Shown: positions 1-9,270, counted from the first letter of the stretch. The stretch: 64,000 bases of DNA from Ralstonia wenshanensis (GCF_021173085.1 NZ_CP076413.1:1860001-1924000), one strand, 5' to 3'. A program made the numbers and translations. The notes: generated from the sequence alone by a model not told the origin.

Positions 1-785
1 CGCGACTCGTCCATCGAGCCGGACACGTCCATCACGCAGAACATCACCGCCTGCGCCTGCGGCCGCTTGCGCAGCACGCGATTGTTGTAGCGCAGGTCGA
101 GCTTTTCAATGAACGGCACGCGATCAAGGCAGGAGCGCAGATGGCGCATCTCCTTCATCAGCTCCTGCGCGCGTACGCTGTAAGGGCCGTCGTTTTCCAG
201 TTCTTCGTTGTACTGGCCTTCCAGCTCATGCAGCCGACGTTGATATGGGCTGGACAACGCAATGCGGCGACCGAGCGAGCTACGCATCGTCCGCAGAATC
301 GACAGGTTGGACGGTGTGCCGTCGAGTGAGAACCCCGCGCGCACCTTGCGCACCTCCGCGATCTTGGCAAGGCTGCGCTTGGCGAGATCGGGCAACGCCA
401 TGTCTTCGAAAAAGAAGTTGAGAAAGTCCTCGCGCGAGAGCGTGAAGATGAAATCGTCTTCGCCCTCGCCCGAGTCGCTGGCCTGCGAGCCTGAACCGCC
501 GCTGCCCTGCTGCGGGCGGTCGAAGCTGTCACCGCGAATGAACTCTTTGTTGCCCGGGTGAACGCCTTCTCGGCGCCCGCCCGAGCCGTGGTGGAACATG
601 GGCTCGGAGATGTCCTTGACCGGAATGGACACCTGCCCGCTCTGCTCGATGTCCATGATCTTGCGACCCGTCACCGCCTTGGCCACCGCGCGGCGGATCT
701 GGTCTCGGTAACGCTTGATGAAGCGTTGCTTGTTGACGGTGCTCTTGCCGCCACCGTTCTCCCGCCGATCGATGATCGTGCCCAT
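1..785 (-). CDS. yeaH: YeaH/YhbH family protein (DUF444), C-terminus cut off by the window edge
   Basis: The first 261 codons of a DUF444 protein are present; the frame is still open at base 1, so the gene continues to the left. The start ATG (783-785) is preceded by a GAGGG-type ribosome binding site and the protein begins MGTIIDRRENGGGKS. A Gly/Ser-rich acidic stretch lies near residues 85-110, and the last visible residues, CVMDVSGSMDES, are a MIDAS-like DxSxS motif typical of von Willebrand A folds in this family. DUF444 genes usually follow prkA/yeaG, as here (54 bp downstream of prkA), and often precede spoVR, which would lie outside the window. In enterobacteria this trio belongs to the general stress response. 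The family call is secure; the molecular function is unknown. Confidence 0.9.
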   Translation of the reverse strand, partial: MGTIIDRRENGGGKSTVNKQRFIKRYRDQIRRAVAKAVTGRKIMDIEQSGQVSIPVKDISEPMFHHGSGGRREGVHPGNKEFIRGDSFDRPQQGSGGSGSQASDSGEGEDDFIFTLSREDFLNFFFEDMALPDLAKRSLAKIAEVRKVRAGFSLDGTPSNLSILRTMRSSLGRRIALSSPYQRRLHELEGQYNEELENDGPYSVRAQELMKEMRHLRSCLDRVPFIEKLDLRYNNRVLRKRPQAQAVMFCVMDVSGSMDES

Positions 786-839
786 GTGACTGCCCTCGAT
801 TGGAAGTTCGCTGGGTGTCCTTGCCCTCTCCTGACCTCC

Positions 840-2762
840 TTACGATGACTTCCTGACGCGCAGATACCACTCGACCAGCAAACGCACCTGCTTCTGGGTG
901 TAGCCCTTCTCCACCATGCGGTTGACGAAGTTCTCGTGCTTCTCCTTGTCGTCATGCGACGACTTGGCATTGAACGAGATCACGGGCAGCAGATCCTCCG
1001 TGGTCGAGAACATCCGCTTCTCGATCACCGCGCGCAGCTTCTCGTAGCTCGTCCAGACCGGGTTCTTGCCTCCGTTCTTGGCCCGCGCGCGCAGCACGAA
1101 ATTGACGATCTCGTTGCGGAAATCCTTCGGATTGGAAATGCCCGCCGGTTTTTCCACCTTTTCCAGCTCGTCGTTCAATGCGCTGCGATCGAGAATTTCG
1201 CCGGTGTTAGGGTCGCGATATTCCTGGTCCTGAATCCACAGGTCGGCAAACACCACGTAGCGGTCGAAGATGTTCTGCCCATACTCTGAATAGGACTCCA
1301 GATACGAGGTCTGGATCTCCTTGCCGATGAACTCCACGTACGGCGACGTGAGGTATTCCTTGATGTAGGACATCAGCTTGGATTCCGTCTCCGGCGGGAA
1401 CTGCTCGCGTTCGATCTGCTGCTCGAGCACGTACAACAAGTGCACCGGATTGGCCGCCACCTCCGTCCCATCGAAGTTGAACACCTTCGAGAGCACCTTG
1501 AAGGCAAAGCGCGTCGACAAGCCTGTCATGCCCTCGTCGATGCCGGCAAAGTCGCGGTATTCCTGATATGACTTCGCTTTCGGGTCGACATCTTTCAGGC
1601 TCTCGCCGTCGTACACACGCATCTTCGAAAAGATGTTGGAATTCTCGGGCTCCTTGATACGCGTGAGCACCGCGAACTGCGCCATCATCTTCAGCGTGTT
1701 CGGCGCGCACGGCGCGGCCGCAAGCGAGCTGTTGCGCAGCAACTTGTCGTAGATCTTCACCTCGTCCGACACGCGCAGGCAATACGGCACCTTGACGATG
1801 TAGATGCGATCAAGGAACGCCTCGTTGTTGCGATCGGACTTGAAGCTCTGCCACTCCGCCTCGTTCGAGTGCGCCAGGATGACGCCATCGAACGGGATCG
1901 CGCCAAAGCCCTCCGTACCCTTGTAGTTGCCTTCCTGCGTGGCCGTCAGCAGCGGGTGCAAGACCTTGATCGGCGCCTTGAACATCTCGACGAATTCAAG
2001 CAACCCGCGGTTGGCCAGGCACAGCCCGCCCGAATACGAATACGCATCCGGATCGTCCTGCGGATAGTCCTCCAGCTTGCGGATGTCGACCTTGCCTACC
2101 AGAGACGAAATGTCCTGATTGTTTTCGTCGCCCGGCTCCGTCTTGGAAATCGCAATCTGCGACAGCACCGACGGATGCAGCTTCACTACGCGGAAACGCG
2201 TGATGTCGCCATTGAACTCATGCAGTCGCTTGACCGCCCACGGCGAAGCGATCGAGTTCAGATAGCGCCGTGGTATGCCGTAGTCCTCCTCCAGGATCTT
2301 GCCGTCTTCCTCGGGCGAGAACAGCCCGAGCGGGGACTCGTGAATGGGCGAGCCCTTGAGCGCGTAGATGGGGATCTGCTCCATCAACGACTTCAACTTC
2401 TCGGCGAGCGACGACTTGCCGCCGCCCGGAGGGCCGAGCAGGTAAAGAATTTGTTTGCGTTCCTCAAGGCCCTGTGCGGCATGCTTGAAGAAGGAGACGA
2501 TCTGCTCGATCGTGTCCTCCATGCCGTAGAACTCCCGGAAGGCCGGATAGATCTTGATGACCTTATTGAAGAACAATCGCGACAGCCGAGGATCGTGGTG
2601 GGTGTCCACCAGTTCGGGCTGACCGATTGCGGTGAGCATGCGCTCGGCGGCGGTCGCATAGGCGGTCGAGTCTTTTTTGCAGATATCCAGATACTCCTGG
2701 ATGCTGTACTCGTCCTCTTTGCGAGCTTCAAAACGCGTTGCGTAGTGGCGGAAAATATCCAT
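840..2762 (-). CDS. prkA: PrkA family serine protein kinase (YeaG-like)
   Basis: This 640-residue protein matches the usual PrkA length. It has an AAA-like N-terminal half with a P-loop GPPGGGKSS at about residues 110-118 and the PrkA kinase-like C-terminal region. I chose the ATG at 2762 (MDIFRHYATRF) rather than an upstream in-frame codon at 2801, because a GGGGGAG ribosome binding site sits just before it. In Bacillus and enterobacteria PrkA/YeaG acts in stationary-phase and nutrient stress; some homologues have been described as AAA+ proteases rather than kinases, so the exact activity is open. It is the first gene of an operon with the DUF444 gene downstream. Confidence 0.93.
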   Translation of the reverse strand: MDIFRHYATRFEARKEDEYSIQEYLDICKKDSTAYATAAERMLTAIGQPELVDTHHDPRLSRLFFNKVIKIYPAFREFYGMEDTIEQIVSFFKHAAQGLEERKQILYLLGPPGGGKSSLAEKLKSLMEQIPIYALKGSPIHESPLGLFSPEEDGKILEEDYGIPRRYLNSIASPWAVKRLHEFNGDITRFRVVKLHPSVLSQIAISKTEPGDENNQDISSLVGKVDIRKLEDYPQDDPDAYSYSGGLCLANRGLLEFVEMFKAPIKVLHPLLTATQEGNYKGTEGFGAIPFDGVILAHSNEAEWQSFKSDRNNEAFLDRIYIVKVPYCLRVSDEVKIYDKLLRNSSLAAAPCAPNTLKMMAQFAVLTRIKEPENSNIFSKMRVYDGESLKDVDPKAKSYQEYRDFAGIDEGMTGLSTRFAFKVLSKVFNFDGTEVAANPVHLLYVLEQQIEREQFPPETESKLMSYIKEYLTSPYVEFIGKEIQTSYLESYSEYGQNIFDRYVVFADLWIQDQEYRDPNTGEILDRSALNDELEKVEKPAGISNPKDFRNEIVNFVLRARAKNGGKNPVWTSYEKLRAVIEKRMFSTTEDLLPVISFNAKSSHDDKEKHENFVNRMVEKGYTQKQVRLLVEWYLRVRKSS

Positions 2763-3371
2763 ATCTCCCCCGTAGATTTCTTCCCTACTCCACACCAACA
2801 AGCGAGAGCCAGGCTAGTTCTTGCGTGCGTTGCTGATTCCACTGTAGACGAATCACCGATGATCACAAGAACGGTTGAGAGCCTGGAACGGTGCACAACC
2901 GTTGCAATTGCGTTAGCGCTCGACAGCATGAAGTGCTAAACGGACCTTGCACGATGCATCGACACGCGTGCACCACGACGATCGGCTACCTCGAGCACAG
3001 CAGAAAGCGTACCTATGTCGCCTTCTCGGGCTCGCAGGTTGGTACGTAACCGATCCGCGCGAGTTCCCGCGCGCACGCTGAATACAGGAGGGGGATATCC
3101 CTGCGTTTTCGTGTTTCGCCAACTGTGGTATCGCGCATGGCGCGCACCAGCGATGCGACGCTTGTAGCGGCAGCTTTTCTCCCTGGGAGACAACGAAGCA
3201 TTGCGCAACGCGTAAGGTGAACTGCGTTCATCGCCTCGCATGTGCCCACAACTCCGAGCCGCAGGACCGAAACGGATCCGACCGAAGGTGTCTCTTTTTT
3301 GCGCCAGAGGGAGTTTTGCCCGATGCGACAAAGACGCGGCCCGGAAAGCCTGCACGCAGAACGGACAAAGA
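2763..3371. other. Intergenic region upstream of prkA, no gene seen
   Basis: About 600 bases separate the prkA start from the terminator of the tRNA-Val gene. Open frames here are short, overlap on both strands and have no recognisable product. The part next to prkA should hold its promoter, but I could not pick a convincing sigma-70 or sigma-54 element. Confidence 0.5.
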
Positions 3372-3404
3372 AAAAGGCCCTCGGCATTTGCCTGAGGGCC
3401 TTTT
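3372..3404 (-). terminator. Rho-independent terminator of tRNA-Val
   Basis: An inverted repeat with AAAAGGCCCTC at 3372-3382 and GAGGGCCTTTT at 3394-3404 forms an 11-bp stem with a T-run on the minus strand, 20 bases after the tRNA 3' end. Confidence 0.85.
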
Positions 3405-3423
3405 AAGCGATTTCTCGCCAGTT

Positions 3424-3498
3424 TGGTGGGTGGTACAGGGATTGAACCTGTGACCCCTGCCGTGTGAAGGCAGTGCTCTACCGCTGAGCTAACCACCC
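3424..3498 (-). tRNA. tRNA-Val (anticodon CAC)
   Basis: Read on the minus strand, the acceptor arm GGGTGGT pairs with ACCACCC, followed by discriminator A and an encoded CCA. The D arm is AGCTCAGCGGTAGAGC, the anticodon loop TTCACAC gives anticodon CAC (valine, GTG codons), and the T arm contains GGTTCAATCC. The total is 75 nt, with a good promoter just upstream. Confidence 0.97.
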
Positions 3499-3516
3499 GA
3501 ATGCGGTGAAAACGAG

Positions 3517-3545
3517 ATTATGGCGAAAAGGTGCGGTCGTGTAAA
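3517..3545 (-). promoter_or_regulatory. Sigma-70 promoter of tRNA-Val
   Basis: On the minus strand a -35 box TTTACA (3540-3545) is separated by 17 nt from a -10 box CATAAT (3517-3522), about 18 bases before the mature tRNA 5' end. Confidence 0.7.
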
Positions 3546-3569
3546 TACCCTGGCCGCACATTTTTTTGA

Positions 3570-4298
3570 TCAGGCAGCCGGCTGCACAGATTCCACAGGT
3601 TCACGCGTCCAGACGGTCTTGCCCCCGCTGGCCTTGTCGATCTCCTTGAGCACGCCGGCGTGCGCTTCGGCCTCCGCTTCGGTTGCCAGCAGCACCGGCA
3701 GTTGCAACGCGCTCAGGTCGACGGCGACGGCCTCGGCCGATGCGCCCTCGCCCGACTCCAGCATGTCGATCACCAGCGTGTTCTGGCCGCGCGTCATGGC
3801 GAGGTAGACCTCGGCCAGCAGTTCCGCATCCAGCAATGCGCCGTGCAGCGTACGGTGCGCATTGCTCACGCCCAGACGGTCGCACAGTGCATCCAGCGAG
3901 TTGCGCTTACCGGGGAACATCTGGCGCGCCTCGCGCAGCGTGTCGATATGGCCCGACAGGTGCTCGCGGAAGGCAGGCAGGCCCAGGCGCTGGAATTCCA
4001 TGTCGAGGAAGCCCAGGTCGAACGCGGCGTTGTGGATGATCGCCTCGGCGCCCTGCACGTAGTCGCGGATTTCGTTGACGATGTCGGCAAACTTCGGCTT
4101 GTCGGCTACGAACTCGTTGGTGATGCCATGCACGGCCATCGCGCCCGCGTCGATCTCGCGTTCGGGGTTGATGTAGAAGTGCAGGTTACGGCCGGTCAGG
4201 CGGCGGTTGACCATCTCCACGCAGCCGATTTCGATCACGCGGTCGCCGGTGGCGGCATTCAGGCCGGTGGTTTCGGTATCGAGAATGATCTGTCGCAT
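3570..4298 (-). CDS. dnaQ: DNA polymerase III subunit epsilon (3'-5' proofreading exonuclease)
   Basis: This 242-residue protein has all DEDDh exonuclease motifs: Exo I LDTETTG (D7, E9), Exo II around HNAAFDLGFLDMEF, and Exo III HGALLDAELLAEVY with the catalytic His and Asp. The enzyme proofreads during replication as part of the Pol III core with alpha and theta. I took the ATG at 4298 (MRQIILDTETTG), which has GGGGAG upstream; a longer in-frame version would add 26 residues not seen in the family. The Ala/Glu-rich C-terminal part (after about residue 185) is the polymerase-alpha-binding tail and is more variable. It is 25 bp downstream of purU on the same strand. Confidence 0.95.
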   Translation of the reverse strand: MRQIILDTETTGLNAATGDRVIEIGCVEMVNRRLTGRNLHFYINPEREIDAGAMAVHGITNEFVADKPKFADIVNEIRDYVQGAEAIIHNAAFDLGFLDMEFQRLGLPAFREHLSGHIDTLREARQMFPGKRNSLDALCDRLGVSNAHRTLHGALLDAELLAEVYLAMTRGQNTLVIDMLESGEGASAEAVAVDLSALQLPVLLATEAEAEAHAGVLKEIDKASGGKTVWTREPVESVQPAA

Positions 4299-4323
4299 CG
4301 CGCGCTCCCCTACTCTGACTGGA

Positions 4324-5190
4324 TTACTTGAAGACGACGGTCTTGTGGCCGTTGAGCAGGATGCGATGTTCCGCATGCCACTTCACGGCGCGCGCCAGCG
4401 CCACGCATTCCACGTCGCGGCCGACAGCGGTGAGCTGCTCCGGGTCCATGCTGTGGTCCACGCGCTCGATTTCCTGTTCGATGATCGGGCCTTCGTCCAG
4501 GTCAGCCGTCACGTAGTGGGCCGTTGCGCCGATCAGCTTCACGCCGCGCTCATGCGCCTGGTAATACGGCTTGGCGCCCTTGAAGCTCGGCAGGAATGAG
4601 TGGTGGATGTTGATGGCGCGGCCTTCCAGCTTGCGGCACAGGTCGTCGGAAAGGATCTGCATATAGCGCGCAAGCACGACCAGATCGATCTGCTGCTCCT
4701 GCGCGATTTCCCAGATGCGGGCTTCCTGCTGCGCCTTCTGCGCGTCCGTCGCCTGCAGCAACGGCAGGTGCATGAACGGCACGTCGTAAGACGCGGCCAG
4801 TTGGTAGAAATCGCGGTGGTTCGAGACGATGGCTGCAATCTCGATCGGCAGTTGGCCGGCGCGGGCACGGAACAGCAGGTCGTTCAGACAATGGCCGATC
4901 TTCGAGACCAGGATCATCACGCGCGGCTTGACTGCCGCGTCGAACATGCCCCACTGCATGGTGAAACGTTCGCCGATAGGAGCAAAGCGGTCACGCAGCA
5001 TGGCGAGGTCCAGCGGCTGGCCCTGCGGAACAAAATGCACGCGCATGAAGAAACGGCCCGTGAATTCGTCGCCAAACTGGTCCGAATCGAGAATGTTGCA
5101 GCCCTGCTCGAAAAGCAGGCCCGACACGGCATGGACGATGCCCGGCTGGTCCGGACACGACAGGGTAAGAATGAAACCGGAGTGACTCAT
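4324..5190 (-). CDS. purU: Formyltetrahydrofolate deformylase
   Basis: PurU hydrolyses 10-formyl-THF to formate and THF and so balances one-carbon pools for purine synthesis. The 288-residue protein has an N-terminal ACT domain (about residues 5-80, starting FILTLSCPDQPGIVHAV) and a C-terminal formyltransferase fold. Catalytic residues N194, H196 and D232 are visible in INIHHSFLPSF and DLDEGPI. The length equals that of the family, and the start at 5190 agrees with the conserved MSHSGFILTLSCPD N-terminus. It follows the Nudix gene with an 8-bp gap and precedes dnaQ. Confidence 0.96.
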   Translation of the reverse strand: MSHSGFILTLSCPDQPGIVHAVSGLLFEQGCNILDSDQFGDEFTGRFFMRVHFVPQGQPLDLAMLRDRFAPIGERFTMQWGMFDAAVKPRVMILVSKIGHCLNDLLFRARAGQLPIEIAAIVSNHRDFYQLAASYDVPFMHLPLLQATDAQKAQQEARIWEIAQEQQIDLVVLARYMQILSDDLCRKLEGRAINIHHSFLPSFKGAKPYYQAHERGVKLIGATAHYVTADLDEGPIIEQEIERVDHSMDPEQLTAVGRDVECVALARAVKWHAEHRILLNGHKTVVFK

Positions 5191-5198
5191 GAAGCGTT

Positions 5199-6053
5199 TT
5201 ATGTATTGTTGTCGGACGCAAACCGCTGCGGCGCATGTGGCAAACCCAGACGCGCCAGGGCGTCAAGGGTAACGAGCGTGGCGTCGACCGTCATCGCGAA
5301 GTCCGCCATGATATCAAGCGCCGCGTCGGGGCTGGCGCGCAGGTGGCCGGCGACCTCGCCGTCCTGATTGGCGGGGACGAAGCTGGCTGGCAACGTCAGG
5401 TCGAAGGCAAAAAGCGTCTCGCACTGGATACCTTCGGGCACTTCGCGCAGCACATCCTGCGTGCCGCGCGGCACCAGAAGGGCTGCCAGATCGGCGCCGA
5501 TGCCCGCTTCTTCCCAGCATTCCTTTTCCAGCGCGCCACGCGCATCAAAGCCGTGGCCAATGCCGCCAGCGACGAGGTTGTCCCACATGCCGGGGTCGAT
5601 CGGCTTGGTTTGGGCGCGGCGGGCCAGCCAGAGCGCCGGCTCGGCAGCCTCACCGCCGTCGATCAGGCCGTTCATGTGCGCCGCATAGGTTCGGATGCCG
5701 AAGAAGCGCGCGGCGGCGCGTTCGATCAGCGCCAGCGTGGGCGTGCCCCAGCCGGCGTTGACGGCGAAACGCTCGTCGCGCCAACCGCGCACGTGGCCGT
5801 CTTCCGCCAGGCGCATGACGACTTCGGCCAGCGCGGCGGTGCGCTCGGCCTCGCTGGCGAGCGTCTCCCGCAAATCGACCCGCTGCGCCGATACGTCGAA
5901 CCACTGCGGCCAGCGCCCAAGCAGCGCAGCGCGCTCGCGACTCAGCCAGCCGACGCGTTGTCCGGCAACAATCCACGGAACAAGTGCGTCAGCGTCGAAC
6001 GCCTGCCGGGCGGCCAGGCCGTCTCGTATGCGTTGTATTCGCGGGTCGGTCAT
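5199..6053 (-). CDS. Nudix hydrolase with DUF4743-type N-terminus
   Basis: This 284-residue protein has an N-terminal region like DUF4743 (wrapping around PWIVAGQRVGWLSRERAALL) and a Nudix domain. The Nudix box is recognisable as GGIGHGFDARGALEKECWEE: the REUxEE core is KECWEEAG and the usual first Glu is replaced. This degenerate box is typical of the Tnr3-like branch associated with thiamine metabolism, where related proteins act on damaged thiamine diphosphate forms; that substrate is only inferred here. It lies directly upstream of purU, so the two may be cotranscribed. Confidence 0.85.
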   Translation of the reverse strand: MTDPRIQRIRDGLAARQAFDADALVPWIVAGQRVGWLSRERAALLGRWPQWFDVSAQRVDLRETLASEAERTAALAEVVMRLAEDGHVRGWRDERFAVNAGWGTPTLALIERAAARFFGIRTYAAHMNGLIDGGEAAEPALWLARRAQTKPIDPGMWDNLVAGGIGHGFDARGALEKECWEEAGIGADLAALLVPRGTQDVLREVPEGIQCETLFAFDLTLPASFVPANQDGEVAGHLRASPDAALDIMADFAMTVDATLVTLDALARLGLPHAPQRFASDNNT

Positions 6054-6157
6054 TTCTGCGCCCCATCATGTCGGGCGTGCATTGTGCTTTCCGTGCAGCA
6101 CGGGTCGCGCGATAATGCGCCGTTAATACAAGCCGTCATCAGACTGGAGAAACAAGG

Positions 6158-6550
6158 ATGGATGAAATCGACGAGCTGTCGGATCTGCCGACCCCGCGCT
6201 TTATCTGGGGCTTCGCCATTGCCGTCACACCGTCCGGCGAAGTGTCGCACGATGAATTCGAATATCTGACGCACACCCGCGCGCCGCGCTTCACCTGCCG
6301 CGTGGTCGAACTCGAAGACGCACCGGCCGAGCCGGAAGACGAAGGCGACATCGACGGCCGCATCGTCCACTTCGACAACCCCAAGCGGATGTTCTACATC
6401 ACGGACTTGGGCCTGGCGCTGATGAACTTCACGCTGTTCGACAAGGTGGATAACAAGTCCAAGCTAAAGGATGCCTGCGACCAAGCCATCGCCGACTGGC
6501 TCACCCGCCGCGACTTCCTCGACTCCGAACCGGACGACGACGAGGATTGA
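6158..6550 (+). CDS. Acidic protein of unknown function
   Basis: This 130-residue protein is strongly acidic, with PAEPEDEGDI in the middle and a tail ending in EPDDDED. It has no signal peptide or membrane segment and contains Trp/Phe-rich patches (FIWGFAIAV). I do not recognise a named family. It ends 12 bp from the convergent gene at 6563-7123. Coding is supported by a full-length uninterrupted frame and codon use like its neighbours. Confidence 0.75.
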   Translation: MDEIDELSDLPTPRFIWGFAIAVTPSGEVSHDEFEYLTHTRAPRFTCRVVELEDAPAEPEDEGDIDGRIVHFDNPKRMFYITDLGLALMNFTLFDKVDNKSKLKDACDQAIADWLTRRDFLDSEPDDDED

Positions 6551-6562
6551 TCGCCTGATCGC

Positions 6563-7123
6563 CTAGCCCTGACCTGCGGCGCTGCCATCCTCGGCAAAGC
6601 GCAGGTCGGTCAGGCGCACATCGGCGTAGGAGCGCCCGGCATCCAGCAATGCCGAAACCTGCGCCTTCACCCGCTCTTTCTGAGCGCGCAGCGCACGCGG
6701 CGGCACGGTCGAATCCTGGCCCGTGTGGTGCAGATACAGCATCTTGTAGGTGAGCTGGCTCACCATCCACTGCCGCAGCACGCGGCGCCGGCCGGCATGG
6801 TCGGCTTCCAACCCATCGATCTGCCCAAGCAATGCGGAAAACGCCCGCGCCAGGCTTGCGGGCTCCGCTGACTCGCCGGCAATGCAACGTTCGGCCAAGG
6901 CGCGCGCTTCCGAGGGGGACATGGTGTCGTCGGTTTCAACGAAGCGATCTGTCGCCGGGTCCGGGCGCGGCGGTGCAGGCCGGCTTGCCAAGCGGGCCGA
7001 CACCGCGGACAGCGCTTCCTGAGCACGGCGGATGGACGCGTCCAGCGATTCCGCATTGCCCGGCACGATGCCAATGGTGGTCGGCATGTCGCTGGATTCT
7101 TCGTCGCGCTTTTTGACGTCCAT
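6563..7123 (-). CDS. Protein of unknown function, helical
   Basis: A 186-residue protein starting MDVKKRDEESSDMPTT. The ATG at 7123 is chosen because GGAGGGAG lies just upstream; an in-frame start at 7213 lacks this. The N-terminal 70 residues are low complexity (Ala, Pro, Arg). The C-terminal half looks helical and is the likely folded part (RRVLRQWMVSQLTYKMLYLHH). There is no signal peptide and I do not recognise a family. Confidence 0.7.
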   Translation of the reverse strand: MDVKKRDEESSDMPTTIGIVPGNAESLDASIRRAQEALSAVSARLASRPAPPRPDPATDRFVETDDTMSPSEARALAERCIAGESAEPASLARAFSALLGQIDGLEADHAGRRRVLRQWMVSQLTYKMLYLHHTGQDSTVPPRALRAQKERVKAQVSALLDAGRSYADVRLTDLRFAEDGSAAGQG

Positions 7124-7383
7124 CGCTCCCTCCGGTAATCGCCCCCGGCTATGGTGCCGGGCTGGCGAAGCTGGATTGTAGAACGCGGCGCACATTTCAC
7201 GACAAATGAACACAGAGGTTCCTTATTGCAACAGCGGCGCAAACGGTAACGTGGCGTCACAATGCCACGGTGCGCTGTTGCGGCGACCTACGCGGCGCGG
7301 CCCCGCCACGGGTAAAATGCTGGATTGCGCTGCCAGCGCATGCAATCAATTGCTGACCGCCTCTGTGCGGCAAGGAAATCGCC

Positions 7384-8286
7384 TTGATTAAGTGGATTAT
7401 CGTAGCCCTCTATCTGGGCTCCATTCTGTACGTGCACTTTCGCGGCAAGGTGCGCCTGAAATTCTGGCGCCAGATGTTCGATCACTCGGCCGTGGTCGCG
7501 CCGGTCAACTGCTTCATGTACGCGTTTTCGGGCGTGCCGCAGACGCCGTATGTGCCGGTCGAGCGCTTTCCGGATCTGGAAAAGCTGCAGGCCGCGTGGC
7601 CGCAGATTCGCGACGAAGGCCTGGCGCTCATCAACCTGCGCAAGATCAAGGCTGCCGAGAAAAACGACGACGCCGGCTTCAACTCGTTCTTCAAGAACGG
7701 CTGGAAGCGCTTCTATCTGAAGTGGTACGAAGCCCATCACCCTTCAGCCGAACAGCTCTGCCCCCAGACCGTCGCGCTGCTGCGTGACCTACCCAGCGTG
7801 AAGGCAGCGATGTTTGCCGAGCTGCCGCCGGGCGGCAAGCTGAATCCGCACCGTGATCCATTTGCCGGCTCGCTGCGCTACCACCTTGGCCTGTCCACGC
7901 CCAACGACGACCGCTGCTTCATCGAAGTCGACGGCGAGCGCCACAGCTGGCGTGACGGCCAGGGCGTGGTCTTTGACGAGACCTATCTGCACTGGGCCGA
8001 AAACGCCTCCGACAAGGATCGCCTGATCCTCTTCTGTGATATCGAACGCCCGATGAAATTCGGCTGGGCACAGCGCATCAACAAATGGCTGGGCCGCAAG
8101 GTCATGACTGCTGCCAGCTCGCCCAACGATGATGGCGACCAAACCGGCGGCATCAACAAGCTGTTCCGCTACGTGTGGGTGATGGGCCAGTATCGCCGCC
8201 GCTTCAAGGCATGGAACCGCAAGGTCTATTACGTGGTGAAGTTCGGCCTGATCATTGGCGTGGCAGCGTTGATCATCTGGATCTGA
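7384..8286 (+). CDS. lpxO: Aspartyl/asparaginyl beta-hydroxylase family, LpxO-like lipid A hydroxylase
   Basis: LpxO is an Fe(II)/2-oxoglutarate dioxygenase at the inner membrane that 2-hydroxylates a lipid A acyl chain. The 300-residue protein has an N-terminal membrane segment (about 3-18), the Asp_Arg_Hydrox core with NPHRDPFAGSLRYHLGL (H156, D158, H167) and DETYLHW (H203), and a C-terminal membrane segment (about 284-300). It starts with TTG at 7384, preceded by AAGGA. A terminator follows. The length and two-ended membrane anchoring match LpxO better than soluble beta-hydroxylases; the substrate is inferred. Confidence 0.88.
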   Translation: MIKWIIVALYLGSILYVHFRGKVRLKFWRQMFDHSAVVAPVNCFMYAFSGVPQTPYVPVERFPDLEKLQAAWPQIRDEGLALINLRKIKAAEKNDDAGFNSFFKNGWKRFYLKWYEAHHPSAEQLCPQTVALLRDLPSVKAAMFAELPPGGKLNPHRDPFAGSLRYHLGLSTPNDDRCFIEVDGERHSWRDGQGVVFDETYLHWAENASDKDRLILFCDIERPMKFGWAQRINKWLGRKVMTAASSPNDDGDQTGGINKLFRYVWVMGQYRRRFKAWNRKVYYVVKFGLIIGVAALIIWI

Positions 8287-8600
8287 CCGCCAACCCTCCC
8301 CCTCTCCTGCTTTGCACAAAGAACCGGCCTGAAGCGCCGGTTTTTTGTTGCGCGTGACAAAGCTACCTGCATTGCGGTCGGCTTGCGTTTTTACAAAGCA
8401 GTGAAGCAAAAGCGCCACATGGGGCACAAATCTCGCCTAATGTCAGGAATTGAGCGCTCCGGCGCTTATGCGATATGGCGGGCACGCCGCTTGCTCCACC
8501 TTGGTCGACACCCTTGCTCAATGCATGGGACCGAGTCAGAGCCGGGATGCGCGTGTGCCTGTGTCCCTCGTCAACAACAAAGACAGTGAGATCAATCGCC
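8287..8600. other. Intergenic region between lpxO and the Ysc84-type gene
   Basis: This 314-bp gap holds the lpxO terminator (8322-8347) and presumably the promoter of the lipoprotein gene. I see no supported gene. Confidence 0.5.
8322..8347 (+). terminator. Rho-independent terminator after lpxO
   Basis: AACCGGC and GCCGGTT form a stem followed by a T-run. Confidence 0.85.
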
Positions 8601-9218
8601 ATGAAAAAGAACCTCATTAGCCGCCAGACCATCGTCACCCGCGCCGCCGCGCTTGCTGCTGTCGCACTGCTCGGTACCCAGATCGCGGCCTGTACCACGA
8701 CCAGCCCCAATGCACAGGGCTCCGACGTGATGTCGTCCACCAACAAGCACGCCACCACCAACTCGCAGGCCGATTCCGTGCTCTCGCGCCTGTACACCAC
8801 GGCCAACGGCTCCCGCGAGCTGGTCGGACGCGCCAAGGGCGTGCTCGTGTTCCCGTCGGTGCTGAACGCCGGCTTTGTGGTGGGTGGCCAATACGGCGAA
8901 GGCGTGCTGCGCACCGGCGGCGGGCGTCCGCTGGGCTACTACAACATCGCCTCCGCTTCGGTGGGCTTCCAGGCTGGTGCGCAATCGCGTGCGCTCATCA
9001 TCCTGTTCATGACGGATGAAGCGCTGCAGAAATTCCAGGCTAGCCAAGGCTGGACGGCCGGCGTGGATGCCACCGTGGCGCTGGCAAAGATCGGCGCGAA
9101 CGGCGCGGTCGATACCAACACCGCACAGCAGCCGATCATCGGCTTCAACCTGACCAACGCGGGCCTGATGGCCGGCGCGTCGATCGAGGGCACGAAGATC
9201 ACGAAGCAGAACAACTGA
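8601..9218 (+). CDS. Ysc84/SYLF-domain lipoprotein
   Basis: This 205-residue protein has a lipoprotein signal ending in the lipobox IAAC (ALLGTQIAACTTTS), so it is probably attached to a membrane facing the periplasm. The mature part is the SYLF/Ysc84 domain, with the family signature AKGVLVFPSVLNAGFVVGGQYGEGVL and a C-terminal GFNLTNAGLMAGASIEGTKI. This domain binds phosphoinositides in eukaryotes; in bacteria the role is unknown. I chose the ATG at 8601 because the upstream in-frame extension would precede the signal peptide. It is a single-gene unit with its own terminator. Confidence 0.9.
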   Translation: MKKNLISRQTIVTRAAALAAVALLGTQIAACTTTSPNAQGSDVMSSTNKHATTNSQADSVLSRLYTTANGSRELVGRAKGVLVFPSVLNAGFVVGGQYGEGVLRTGGGRPLGYYNIASASVGFQAGAQSRALIILFMTDEALQKFQASQGWTAGVDATVALAKIGANGAVDTNTAQQPIIGFNLTNAGLMAGASIEGTKITKQNN

Positions 9219-9242
9219 CCGGCGCTTCGCTGCACGCCAATG

Positions 9243-9270
9243 CCGCCGTCTCGTACGGCGGTTTTTTTTT
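9243..9270 (+). terminator. Rho-independent terminator after the Ysc84-type gene
   Basis: CCGCCG/CGGCGG stem followed by nine T residues. Confidence 0.85.

Noticed and set aside
1869-2939. Plus-strand open frame of 356 codons opposite prkA
   Set aside because: High GC keeps frames open; the composition is Arg/Leu/Asp-rich without domain, and prkA on the other strand is certain.
2936-3496. Minus-strand open frame of 186 codons across the tRNA-Val gene
   Set aside because: It runs through the tRNA and its terminator and shows no protein-like features.
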